This document shows, one piece after another, positions 1-6,816 of a stretch of 26,209 bases of DNA (within the stretch, counting starts at the first letter, position 1; each line of letters starts with the position of its first letter). The DNA is taken from assembly GCA_038147195.1 (NCBI GenBank), contig JAYQTB010000003.1, positions 1-26,209 on the forward strand. Direction: 5' to 3'. A program made the position numbers and the translations under genes. The stretch comes from Eutrophocola salsuginis (GTDB taxonomy: Bacteria; Pseudomonadota; Gammaproteobacteria; Pseudomonadales; Pseudohongiellaceae). A model generated the notes under the pieces. The model was not told where the DNA came from and made no database searches. It was given only the letters and a program-made list of their open reading frames with translations.

Positions 1-664
1 GTTGGGCTCTTTTTTCCACCATGGTGCGTGCTGTCATCACCAGGGATACCTGCACATCGCTGTGTTTCACGCCGGAATAGAGGTTCTTCAGCGTCTCGAC
101 ATATATGGCTTCCCCGTTGACGTCTTCTAGGCCTTCGCAGGCCTCGGAAATGATGGTCTGCAGGCGCGCAGTATCTAGCGGCTTGGAGGAGCCGTCCAAC
201 ATGGTCACCATGATGTCGGATTTGGGTGCTTCCGCCTGGGGGTTCTGGGCACGTTCACGCTCACGCTCGCGGGCACGCTCGGCACGGTAGATCACGTAGC
301 TCCTGGCCACTTTGTGTTCGCCGGAGCGCATCAGCATAAGTTCCACCTGGTCCTGGATTTCCTCGATGTGGATGCTGCCGCCTGAAGGCATGCGCCTCTT
401 GAAGGTCGCCATGATCTCGTCGGTCATCTTCTGGACAGTTTCGTGGATGCGGCTGGAGCCGGCAGCATTGCCGCCTTCCTCCGCAATGAATGCCTTGGTG
501 ATGGCTACGGAAATCTTGGACGCATCAAAGCCGACCACCGCACCATTACGCTTTATCACGCGCAAAGTGCCCGGAGCCATGGCGGCGATGGAGCTGTCGG
601 TGGTGTCCTGCTGACGCGGTGCAGCTGGGGAGGCTGAGGTGGATGATTTTACTTCTGTGTGCAT
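1..664 (-). CDS. nrdA: Ribonucleoside-diphosphate reductase alpha subunit, class Ia (N-terminal part, runs off window)
   Basis: NrdA reduces ribonucleoside diphosphates to deoxyribonucleotides together with NrdB in the cytoplasm. Only the N-terminal ~221 residues are in the window. Reading from ATG at 664-662, residues ~33-120 form an ATP-cone (LRVIKRNG, RRMPSGGSIHIEEIQDQVE). A highly charged Arg/Glu linker follows (~128-139), then a second ATP-cone-like segment (~148-215, with IISEACEGL and ETLKNLYSGV). This double-cone layout and the MHT start resemble Pseudomonas aeruginosa NrdA. A GGAG Shine-Dalgarno lies 9 bases before the ATG. Oddity: in the last bases the frame reads VEKRAQ, whereas the family reads VE(K/R)EPNY there. 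Removing one A from the six-A run (positions 10-15) restores EPN, so a frame break or a base-call error sits at the edge. Family assignment is very secure. Confidence 0.93.
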   Translation of the reverse strand, partial: MHTEVKSSTSASPAAPRQQDTTDSSIAAMAPGTLRVIKRNGAVVGFDASKISVAITKAFIAEEGGNAAGSSRIHETVQKMTDEIMATFKRRMPSGGSIHIEEIQDQVELMLMRSGEHKVARSYVIYRAERARERERERAQNPQAEAPKSDIMVTMLDGSSKPLDTARLQTIISEACEGLEDVNGEAIYVETLKNLYSGVKHSDVQVSLVMTARTMVEKRAQ

Positions 665-878
665 GGTGGTGACTCCGGGATTTGCCCTTTTTTCTTATTG
701 GGTGTTACTTGTTCGTAATGAGTACTCATATCCTGCGAGTGCGGGTTTGTGTTCTGCCTGTACAGTATTTTCTGGTCATGGCGGCATGGTTAGCCCTGAG
801 ATTGGGCCGGTTTGGCCCGGATTTCCCAAACACAACATGTAGTGGTTGGGCGAAATCCCTCTTTTTAATCCGAGGGGC

Positions 879-887
879 TGTAGATAA
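879..887 (-). promoter_or_regulatory. DnaA-box-like 9-mer
   Basis: The bases read TTATCTACA on the minus strand, one mismatch from the consensus TTATCCACA. It is one of four such 9-mers in the 780 bp upstream of nrdA. DnaA-ATP regulates nrdAB in E. coli, which makes function plausible. The site is weak by itself. Confidence 0.35.
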
Positions 888-983
888 GCCTTCGGAAGCT
901 GGGGGCAGGAGGTCAGCAGCGCATTTCTTGACTGTTTTCAGCGACGAAAAAGGGTATTTTTGACCGTGTTCTGCTGGAGTCCG

Positions 984-992
984 TTATCCCCA
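984..992 (+). promoter_or_regulatory. Weak DnaA-box-like 9-mer
   Basis: TTATCCCCA has one mismatch from TTATCCACA. It is the weakest of the four DnaA-like sites upstream of nrdA and could be chance. Confidence 0.25.
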
Positions 993-1107
993 AAATTCAC
1001 ATTTACCTTAGTTTCATACTGCTTTAAGTCCTATTTCTAACCAATGATTGGTATTGATTTTTTGCCATTGGACGATTCTAAGCTAGTCTAATCAAAGGAA
1101 TGTAAAA

Positions 1108-1154
1108 GCACAATATATTGTGCAAAAAACCTGTTTACGCACTATATCAGGTAT
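1108..1154 (-). promoter_or_regulatory. Tandem NrdR boxes upstream of nrdA
   Basis: Positions 1108-1123 are a perfect 16-bp palindrome, GCACAATATATTGTGC, matching the NrdR-box form acaCwAtATaTwGtgt. A second, poorer box lies at 1139-1154; its left half GCACTATAT matches well but the right half is degenerate. The start-to-start distance is 31 bp, about three helical turns, as is usual for paired NrdR boxes in front of ribonucleotide reductase genes. Box 2 overlaps the predicted -10 of the minus-strand promoter (TATAGT, 1141-1146; -35 TTGCGT, 1165-1170; 18 bp spacer). NrdR represses these genes when dATP is plentiful. Confidence 0.72.
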
Positions 1155-1170
1155 TTTTTTTCCCACGCAA
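1141..1170 (-). promoter_or_regulatory. Predicted sigma70 promoter for nrdA
   Basis: On the minus strand, TTGCGT (1165-1170) and TATAGT (1141-1146) are separated by 18 bases. The -10 is good and the -35 is weak. Its overlap with an NrdR box supports repression by promoter occlusion. Transcription would start near 1134, giving a leader of roughly 470 bases before nrdA. Confidence 0.45.
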
Positions 1171-1191
1171 GCCAATAATTTGTGTATTTGA

Positions 1192-1200
1192 TGTGGATAA
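1192..1200 (-). promoter_or_regulatory. Consensus DnaA box
   Basis: TTATCCACA on the minus strand is an exact match to the E. coli DnaA box. It lies about 22 bp upstream of the predicted nrdA -35, where an activator or repressor could act on the promoter. Confidence 0.55.
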
Positions 1201-1282
1201 AATGTACATAGCATGGGAGTTTATGTGGCAATTGCCAGGCCTTGATAGGCCTGTTTGTGACGGTGCACCAACAGGGGGCAAG

Positions 1283-1291
1283 TTATACACA
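1283..1291 (+). promoter_or_regulatory. DnaA-box-like 9-mer
   Basis: TTATACACA fits the relaxed DnaA-box form TTATNCACA. It lies 91 bp from the exact box at 1192-1200, in the opposite orientation, in the same nrdA upstream region. Confidence 0.45.
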
Positions 1292-1448
1292 ATTTGTCAG
1301 ATGCTTTTCAGTCGACAATTACCGGGGTGAAAGCAAAACGTAGGGCCTGTGCGCACCAAAAAAGGAGCAAAAATCGGGAAATCACGAAACACTACATCTT
1401 GTGTTCATAAAATGGGTAAAATCGGGTCAAGAAATCCGGGAAATGGGG

Positions 1449-2177
1449 TCAGAGGGTATCGCGGCCGACGAAACGGGCGACGAAGTCATTGGCCGGCTGA
1501 TGCTGCAACTCATAGGCGCTGCCCCACTGCTGAAGCTTGCCATCCAGCATGATGCCGGTGACGTCAGCTACGGTGAAAGCCTCGTCCTGGTCGTGGGTCA
1601 CCAGGATGGCGCTGGTCTGTCGGGCATTAAGGATGTCCCGGACCTCCCGACTGAGGCTGCGGCGCAATTCCGTATCGAGGTTAGAAAACGGCTCGTCCAT
1701 CAACAGGATGCGGGGATTGGGTGCCAAGGCGCGGGCCAGGGCAACGCGTTGCTGCTGGCCGCCCGAAAGCTGGTGGGGGAATTTCATGGCATGGTCTTCC
1801 AGGCGCACCAGTTTCAACAGCTGCGCTACGCTGTCCTTTATTTCGGCTTTGTCGCGGCCGTGCAGGCCAAATGCGATGTTTCTGCTCACAGTTAGGTGGG
1901 GAAACAGGGCGTAATCCTGGAATACCATGCCCACATGGCGTTGTTCGGGTGGCAGTGTATTGCCGGGTGCGCTGAGAACTACACCATCGAGGCGGATCTG
2001 CCCGGCGTGGATATCTTCCAGGCCCGCGATGGCGCGCAGGGCGGTGGTCTTGCCACAGCCGCTGGGGCCCAGCAGGCTGACAATCTGCTCTCGCGCCACG
2101 GTAAAACTCAGGTCATCGATTATGACCTGGTCGTCGTAGCGACAGTTGATATTGTTGATTTCCAGCAGTGCTGTCAT
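1449..2177 (-). CDS. ABC transporter ATP-binding protein, FbpC/PotA-like, short form
   Basis: This 242-residue nucleotide-binding subunit would drive an inner-membrane importer. All ABC motifs are present: Walker A GPSGCGKTT (37-45), Q-loop Q87 in VFQDYALFPHLTV, signature LSGGQQQR (137-144), Walker B ILLMDEP (157-163) and H-loop H195 (LVTHDQDE). The sequence around the Q-loop is most like iron(III)-type FbpC proteins, but those usually run to ~350 residues with a C-terminal TOBE domain. Here the protein stops right after the nucleotide-binding domain (FVARFVGRDTL). No permease or binding protein is nearby. It starts 33 bases after argF and probably shares its transcript. As I recall, Pseudomonas also has an ABC ATPase beside argF, so the adjacency may be ancestral. 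The substrate is unknown. Confidence 0.85.
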   Translation of the reverse strand: MTALLEINNINCRYDDQVIIDDLSFTVAREQIVSLLGPSGCGKTTALRAIAGLEDIHAGQIRLDGVVLSAPGNTLPPEQRHVGMVFQDYALFPHLTVSRNIAFGLHGRDKAEIKDSVAQLLKLVRLEDHAMKFPHQLSGGQQQRVALARALAPNPRILLMDEPFSNLDTELRRSLSREVRDILNARQTSAILVTHDQDEAFTVADVTGIMLDGKLQQWGSAYELQHQPANDFVARFVGRDTL

Positions 2178-2210
2178 TGTGGTCCGGCCGGTTGCAAAAG
2201 CCCGACTACT

Positions 2211-3113
2211 TTAGCACAGGAGAAATTCTAGCAGGGCCTTCTGTGCGTGCAGGCGGTTCTCGGCTTCTTCCCAGACCACTGAATCGGGCGCATCCAGCAC
2301 ATCGGCACTGACTTCCTCGCCACGGTGGGCGGGCAGGCAATGCATGAAGAGGGCGTCGTCCTTTGCTAGGGCCATCAGCTCGCGAGTCACTTCAAAGCCG
2401 CCAAAGTCGTTCATGCGGCGAACGCGCTCCTCTTCCTGGCCCATCGAGGCCCACACGTCGGTTACCACAAGCGCGGCGCCCGGTATGGCTTCTTCCGGGG
2501 TGCGCACCAGTTTCACCCGGTCCTTGTTCTTCTCAAGTAGGGATGCCATCGGCTCATAGCCTTTCGGGCAGGCGATGACCAGTTCGAAATCCAGTTGCCT
2601 GGCGGCATTGATATAGGAATTGCACATGTTGTTACCATCGCCGACCCATACTACCGTGTTGCCCTGGATGTCGCCGCGATGCTCGAAGTAGGTCTGCATG
2701 TCGGCAAGTAGCTGGCATGGGTGGTAGTCGTCGGTCAGTGCGTTGATTACCGGTACCGTCGAGTAATCGGCAAAGCGCTCAATCTTTTCGTGTTCAAAGG
2801 TGCGCACCATGATGGCGTCCACCATGCTGGAGAGGACCCTGGCGGTGTCTTCCACCGGTTCGCCGCGGCCAATCTGTGTGTCTTGTGGTGACAGGAAGAG
2901 GGCGGAGCCGCCCATCTGGGCCATGCCGGCTTCAAAGGAGACACGAGTACGTGTGGAGGACTTTTCGAAGATCATCGCCAGCACGCGATCCTTGAGCAGG
3001 TCGTGGCTGACACGGTTGGCCAGCATTTTTTTCAGTTCGCAGGCGCGGTTGATGATGTCCCGGAATTCGTCGTGTGTGATGTCCAGCAGGGTGAGGAAGT
3101 GTCTCGTGCTCAT
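2211..3113 (-). CDS. argF: Ornithine carbamoyltransferase
   Basis: ArgF joins ornithine and carbamoyl phosphate to make citrulline in cytoplasmic arginine synthesis. The 300-residue protein has the carbamoyl-phosphate motif SSTRTR (STRTR at 53-57), HPCQ (131-134), the ornithine-loop SMG (223-225) and HCLP (258-261). I chose the start giving MSTRHFLTLL because it yields the family length and has GGAGAGGG just upstream. The ATG 39 bases further up would overlap argD without adding conserved sequence. The argD stop lies 13 bases upstream, so argD and argF form one transcription unit. Confidence 0.97.
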   Translation of the reverse strand: MSTRHFLTLLDITHDEFRDIINRACELKKMLANRVSHDLLKDRVLAMIFEKSSTRTRVSFEAGMAQMGGSALFLSPQDTQIGRGEPVEDTARVLSSMVDAIMVRTFEHEKIERFADYSTVPVINALTDDYHPCQLLADMQTYFEHRGDIQGNTVVWVGDGNNMCNSYINAARQLDFELVIACPKGYEPMASLLEKNKDRVKLVRTPEEAIPGAALVVTDVWASMGQEEERVRRMNDFGGFEVTRELMALAKDDALFMHCLPAHRGEEVSADVLDAPDSVVWEEAENRLHAQKALLEFLLC

Positions 3114-3126
3114 TGACCCTCTCCGT

Positions 3127-4302
3127 TTACGTAAAGGCACAGACCAGCTCACTGATCGTGTCGATGATGAGGTCGCTGTCGGCCTCGTTGATGTTAAGCG
3201 GCGGCACCAGTCTGACGACTTTACCCGAGGCCACGTTGATGAGAATGCCTCTGTCCCTGGCTTGGCCGACTAGGTCGCCGCAGGCTGAATCCAATTCGAT
3301 GCCGATCATCAGGCCTTTGCCGCGCACCGCCCTCACGTGGGTGGCATCTTTCAGGCGCAGGCTGAGACCGAACTTAATGCGGTCACCCATGACGGTGGCG
3401 TTTTCCAGCAGGTTTTCCGCAAGAATGGCATCGATTACCGACAAGCCCGCGGCACAAGCCAGCGGACTGCCGCCAAAGGTTGTGGCGTGGTGTCCGGGCT
3501 GGAAGATTTCCGCCGCGCGGCCCTGCGCCAGGCAGGCGCCGATGGGAAAACCGTTCCCCAGGCCCTTCGCCGTGGAAATCGAATCCGGCAGGATCCTGTT
3601 GTGCTGGTAGGCGAAATACTTGCCAGTTCTGCCATTACCGGTTTGTACTTCGTCTAGCATCAGCAGCATGTCGTTTTCGTCGCAAAGGCGGCGCAGGTCG
3701 GTCAGGTAATCCGTGGACGGCATGACCACGCCGCCTTCACCCTGGATGGGCTCGACCAGCACGGCCACAACGTTGTCATGGCTGTTGATCATCGCGGCGA
3801 CAGCAGAGACATCGTTGAACGGCACACGGTAAAAGCCGTCGAGGAAGGGTGCGAAGCCGTCCTGGTGGCGGTTACTGTGCGTGGCGGTCAGGGCGCCCAT
3901 GGTGCGTCCATGAAAGGCGCCTTCCATAACGATGATGCCGGGTACCTCGATGCCCTTACTGTGACCGAACATGCGCGCCAGCTTGATCTGGGCCTCGTTG
4001 GCTTCGGCGCCGGAGTTGCAGAAAAACACGCGCTCCATGCCGGATACTTCGCAGAGTTTCTCGGCAAGCTGTTTCTGAAGGGGTACTCCATACAGGTTGG
4101 ACGTGTGCAGCAGGGTCGCGACTTGGTCCTGGACTGCTCTAGTGAAACCGGGATGGCTGTGGCCCAGTGCGCACACGGCGATGCCGCTGATGGCGTCCAG
4201 GTAGCGCTTGCCCTCGGCATCGATCACCCATGAGCCTTCGCCGCGCACAAAATCCACGGGAATGCGGTTGTAGGTATTCATCAGCACCGGCTTTTCGGCC
4301 AT
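3127..4302 (-). CDS. argD: Acetylornithine aminotransferase
   Basis: ArgD is a PLP enzyme that converts N-acetylglutamate semialdehyde to N-acetylornithine. It often also acts on succinyldiaminopimelate in lysine synthesis. The protein shows CNSGAEANEAQIKLAR, the PLP-binding MLDEVQTGNGRTGK, and the Schiff-base lysine in STAKGLGNGFPIGA. I chose the start giving MAEKPVLMNTYNR (391 residues), which has AAGGA about 8 bases upstream and matches family length. Longer starts up to 4407 add a non-conserved tail. The product feeds ornithine supply to argF directly downstream. Confidence 0.96.
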   Translation of the reverse strand: MAEKPVLMNTYNRIPVDFVRGEGSWVIDAEGKRYLDAISGIAVCALGHSHPGFTRAVQDQVATLLHTSNLYGVPLQKQLAEKLCEVSGMERVFFCNSGAEANEAQIKLARMFGHSKGIEVPGIIVMEGAFHGRTMGALTATHSNRHQDGFAPFLDGFYRVPFNDVSAVAAMINSHDNVVAVLVEPIQGEGGVVMPSTDYLTDLRRLCDENDMLLMLDEVQTGNGRTGKYFAYQHNRILPDSISTAKGLGNGFPIGACLAQGRAAEIFQPGHHATTFGGSPLACAAGLSVIDAILAENLLENATVMGDRIKFGLSLRLKDATHVRAVRGKGLMIGIELDSACGDLVGQARDRGILINVASGKVVRLVPPLNINEADSDLIIDTISELVCAFT

Positions 4303-4381
4303 TTTAGGCATCCTTTTTTCGGGTTTTCTGGGGCCCATAAAATAAAAATGGCAGCGGTTGCTGCCAGAGAGGGGCGAGATT

Positions 4382-5058
4382 TTAATGAAAGCCGCCGGTT
4401 GGGGCAAGCCTCGTAGGGCGGTCAGCTACCCTGGGTTTCAGGTCCTTGGGTCCGTCCTTGATGGTCGCCCGCGTGGCCTCAGCCCAGCGGCGGATGATCC
4501 GTCCCACGGTGGCCCGGTTGGATTCCGGTTCGGCGCGGATTTCCAGAGCCCTGCCGAGCTGCAAGCCCGACATGGAATCAAAGAATTCCAGATACAGGGT
4601 CATCTTCACCGGGGAGATGTCATTCGAGGCTCGGGAATTGTAAACGCCTAGCCCGATATCGAGGTTGACGATGGCGGGGCGCAGCACGAGGACATCGGGC
4701 GCAGCCGCGGTTACGAATTCAAAGCCGTCGTCTTCCGACAGGACTTCGGTAAAAACTTCATTGAATTGTGCCGACAGGGTTTCCGAGATGGCCATCATGT
4801 CTACTTCGGTCACCTGCTCGTTTGACAGCTTGCCACGGCTCTCATCGGCCAGCCAGCCGTTTCCTGCACAAAGCAGTCCAGCATGACAATGCGCTTGTAC
4901 TGCTCAAGTGTCTTACCGGGCGCCCAGTACAGTGCCTGGAAACGCCCTTCGATCTGCTCCAGGCCGTCGTCTTCCGCGGCCATGATATTCAAAGGGTTTA
5001 TAAAGAGTAGGGTGATGCCCAGGAACAGGGCCCATGAAATTTTGTATGGGTTTGTCAT
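4382..5058 (-). pseudogene. Exported DUF3313-like protein, broken by a single-base frameshift
   Basis: The 5' part starts at ATG 5058 with a signal peptide (MTNPYKIS...FINPLNIMAA). It reads on through GRFQALYWAPGKTLEQYKRI and VMLDCFVQ, then goes out of frame and stops near 4810. The downstream part in another frame resumes NGWLADESRGKLSNEQVTEVDM and continues to 4382 with APDVLVLRPAIVNLDIG, DSMSGLQLGRALEIR and a RRWAEATRATI ending. Joined at 4860-4862, where a GAAAC would need to be GAAAAC, the two make one protein of ~225 residues. Its pattern (LRLRPAI, DSxTG, final RWAE helix) resembles DUF3313 proteins. That family call is from memory. Either a genuine 1-bp deletion or a homopolymer base-call error explains it. 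It lies upstream of argD on the same strand, 79 bases away. Confidence 0.7.
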
Positions 5059-5173
5059 TACGGATATTTCGACTCGAGATTTACTAGCCGGGTGGGGGGA
5101 GATTATTACAGTCACTCACCCGGCGTCCAGTTGCGCTCCGTTAATATCAGCGCCAAGCCATGGGATTACTGGG

Positions 5174-5179
5174 TATACT
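5174..5179 (+). promoter_or_regulatory. Possible -10 element for the hydantoinase-B gene
   Basis: TATACT lies only 8 bases before the ATG at 5188, and no Shine-Dalgarno is visible. If used, transcription would start 2-3 bases before the ATG, giving a nearly leaderless mRNA. No good -35 is seen, so this is tentative. Confidence 0.28.
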
Positions 5180-5187
5180 GTATTGTC

Positions 5188-6738
5188 ATGGATGCCATAG
5201 AACTCAGCCTGTTCGTTTCCCGCATGGAAGCCGTTTGCGACGAAATGGGCGTGGTGCTCCGGCGCACGGCATTTTCACCCAACATCAAAGATCGCCTGGA
5301 TTTCTCCTGCGCGTTGTTTGACCGGTCGGGTGAACTTTGCGCCCAGGCCGCCCACATTCCGGTGCACCTTGGCAGCATGGCCTATGCCATGGCGGATATT
5401 GTCGCACGCTTCGATTGGGCTGAGGGTGATGCCGTCGTACTCAACGACCCTTTCCTAGGTGGTACGCACTTGCCGGATGTCACCGTGGTCTCCCCGGTGT
5501 TCGTCAAGGGTGATTTGCAGGCGTTCGCCGTCAATCGCGCCCACCACGCCAACATCGGTTCCGACTCCCCTGGCTCCATGCCCATCACGCACCGGCTCGA
5601 GGAGGAGGGCATCATCATTTCGCCGCAGTACCTATTGCGCGGCAGCAAGCTCAATACCGAGTTGTGGCAAACCCTGAAACCCATTCACGGACAGACTGAA
5701 AATTTTCATCTCAGCGGTGACATGGCGGCCCAGGTGAGTTCCGTGAAAAACGGTGTGCGGCGAATGCAGGCGCTGGTCAGCCAACTGGGTATCGCCAAGT
5801 TTCAGGAAGGCCTCTTAGAGCTCAATGCCTATGGCGAACGCGTGGCGCTGGCCTGCATTGCGGAAATTCCGCGCGGCTCTTATGTGTTTTCCGACGTTAT
5901 GGACGATGACGGCCTTGGCAACAGTAATATCGCCATTCACGCGAAACTTGATGTCGGCGCGAATGACATCAGCGTCGACTTCGCCGGCACCGACTTCCAG
6001 GTCAGCGGCAACATCAACTGCCCGTTGCCGGTAGTGGCTGCGGCAGTGTACTACGCCTTTCGCTGTCTGATGCCCGACTACGCACCCGCCTGCGCTGGAC
6101 TGTTCCGGCCCATTCGCATCAGTGCGCGGGAAGGCACGCTGGTGAATGCCACCCCGCCGGCCGCAGTGGCGGCAGGCAACGTGGAAACCTCCACCCGCAT
6201 CGTCGATGTCGTCCTTGGCGCACTGGAACAGGCATTGCCCGATCGTATTCCCGCGGCGAGCCAGGGCAGCATGAACAACATCGCCATGGGTGCTAGGCAA
6301 CAGGACAATTACTGGGACTACTATGAAACCCTCGCTGGTGGTCATGGCGGCGGGCCGCACAATGACGGCTTGAGCGCGCGGCATTCCCACATGACCAACA
6401 CACTGAACACGCCGGTGGAAAGCCTGGAGATGCATTACCCTATCCGCATACGCCGCTATGGACTGCGCGATGGCAGCGGCGGCGCCGGTGCACACCGGGG
6501 CGGTGACGGGCTGGTACGGGAATACGAATTTCTGAAAAATGCCCAGGTCAGCCTGCTGACCGAACGGCGCCGGCATGGGCCATGGGGATTGAAGGGCGGG
6601 GAGCCCGGTCAACCCGGACGCAACAGTCTGAACGGCAAGGCCCTGCTCGGCAAAACCGCCATCGCCGTGCACGAGGGCGATTGCCTGACCATTGAGACAC
6701 CCGGAGGTGGCGGTTGGGGCAAACCCGGGTCCAAGTAG
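5188..6738 (+). CDS. Hydantoinase B / oxoprolinase family protein (orphan HyuB)
   Basis: The 516-residue protein belongs to the HyuB/oxoprolinase-beta family: ATP-dependent amide-ring hydrolases acting on hydantoins or 5-oxoproline, or carboxylases acting on acetone or acetophenone. Seen: an N-terminal MDAIELSLFVSRMEAVCDEMG, the conserved RxxxFSPNIKDRLDFSCALFD, HIPVHLGSMA, NDPFLGGTHLPD, NRAHHANIGSDSPGSM and a C-terminal GGxGAHRGGDGLVREYEF with a Gly-rich tail. I chose the start at 5188 because the family begins near this residue; an in-frame ATG at 5092 adds non-conserved sequence. HyuB normally works with an ATP-binding HyuA encoded next to it, and none is in this window. The partner may be elsewhere or the gene may be a solitary paralogue. 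The substrate cannot be told. Confidence 0.88.
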   Translation: MDAIELSLFVSRMEAVCDEMGVVLRRTAFSPNIKDRLDFSCALFDRSGELCAQAAHIPVHLGSMAYAMADIVARFDWAEGDAVVLNDPFLGGTHLPDVTVVSPVFVKGDLQAFAVNRAHHANIGSDSPGSMPITHRLEEEGIIISPQYLLRGSKLNTELWQTLKPIHGQTENFHLSGDMAAQVSSVKNGVRRMQALVSQLGIAKFQEGLLELNAYGERVALACIAEIPRGSYVFSDVMDDDGLGNSNIAIHAKLDVGANDISVDFAGTDFQVSGNINCPLPVVAAAVYYAFRCLMPDYAPACAGLFRPIRISAREGTLVNATPPAAVAAGNVETSTRIVDVVLGALEQALPDRIPAASQGSMNNIAMGARQQDNYWDYYETLAGGHGGGPHNDGLSARHSHMTNTLNTPVESLEMHYPIRIRRYGLRDGSGGAGAHRGGDGLVREYEFLKNAQVSLLTERRRHGPWGLKGGEPGQPGRNSLNGKALLGKTAIAVHEGDCLTIETPGGGGWGKPGSK

Positions 6739-6783
6739 ATCGGCATTTGCCCACATGGCTAAGTTGAAAAAAATAGAAGAATC

Positions 6784-6811
6784 GAAAAAGGGGAAAAAGG
6801 GAAAAAGGGGG
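6784..6811 (+). repeat. Short purine tandem repeat (GAAAAAGGG-type) before the amidohydrolase gene
   Basis: Three imperfect 8-9 bp units of the form GAAAAAGGG run directly into the start codon at 6817, inside a nearly all-purine stretch (6776-6814). The last G-run may serve as the Shine-Dalgarno. Homopolymer tracts like this can slip, so unit number could vary between strains. Confidence 0.5.
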
Positions 6812-6816
6812 AAATC

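Larger units (their letters stand above)
665..1107 (-). other. Long untranslated region between nrdA start and its predicted promoter
   Basis: About 440 bases lie between the NrdR-box promoter and the nrdA start codon. I find no convincing coding frame on either strand and no riboswitch, tRNA or attenuator that I recognise. The stretch contains two DnaA-like 9-mers (879-887 and 984-992). It is probably the 5' leader of nrdA, or contains further unrecognised promoters nearer the gene. Confidence 0.4.

Noticed and set aside
682..963. A small hydrophobic plus-strand open frame upstream of nrdA
   Set aside because: No Shine-Dalgarno, no family resemblance, and it lies in the probable nrdA leader.
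984..1291. A chromosomal origin (oriC) from the DnaA-like boxes
   Set aside because: No dnaA, dnaN, rpmH or gidA genes nearby and no AT-rich 13-mer array; control of nrdA explains the boxes better.
5815..6756. A 313-codon open frame on the minus strand
   Set aside because: It lies entirely opposite the well-supported hydantoinase-B gene, has no recognisable motif and is rich in residues expected from antisense of GC-rich codons.
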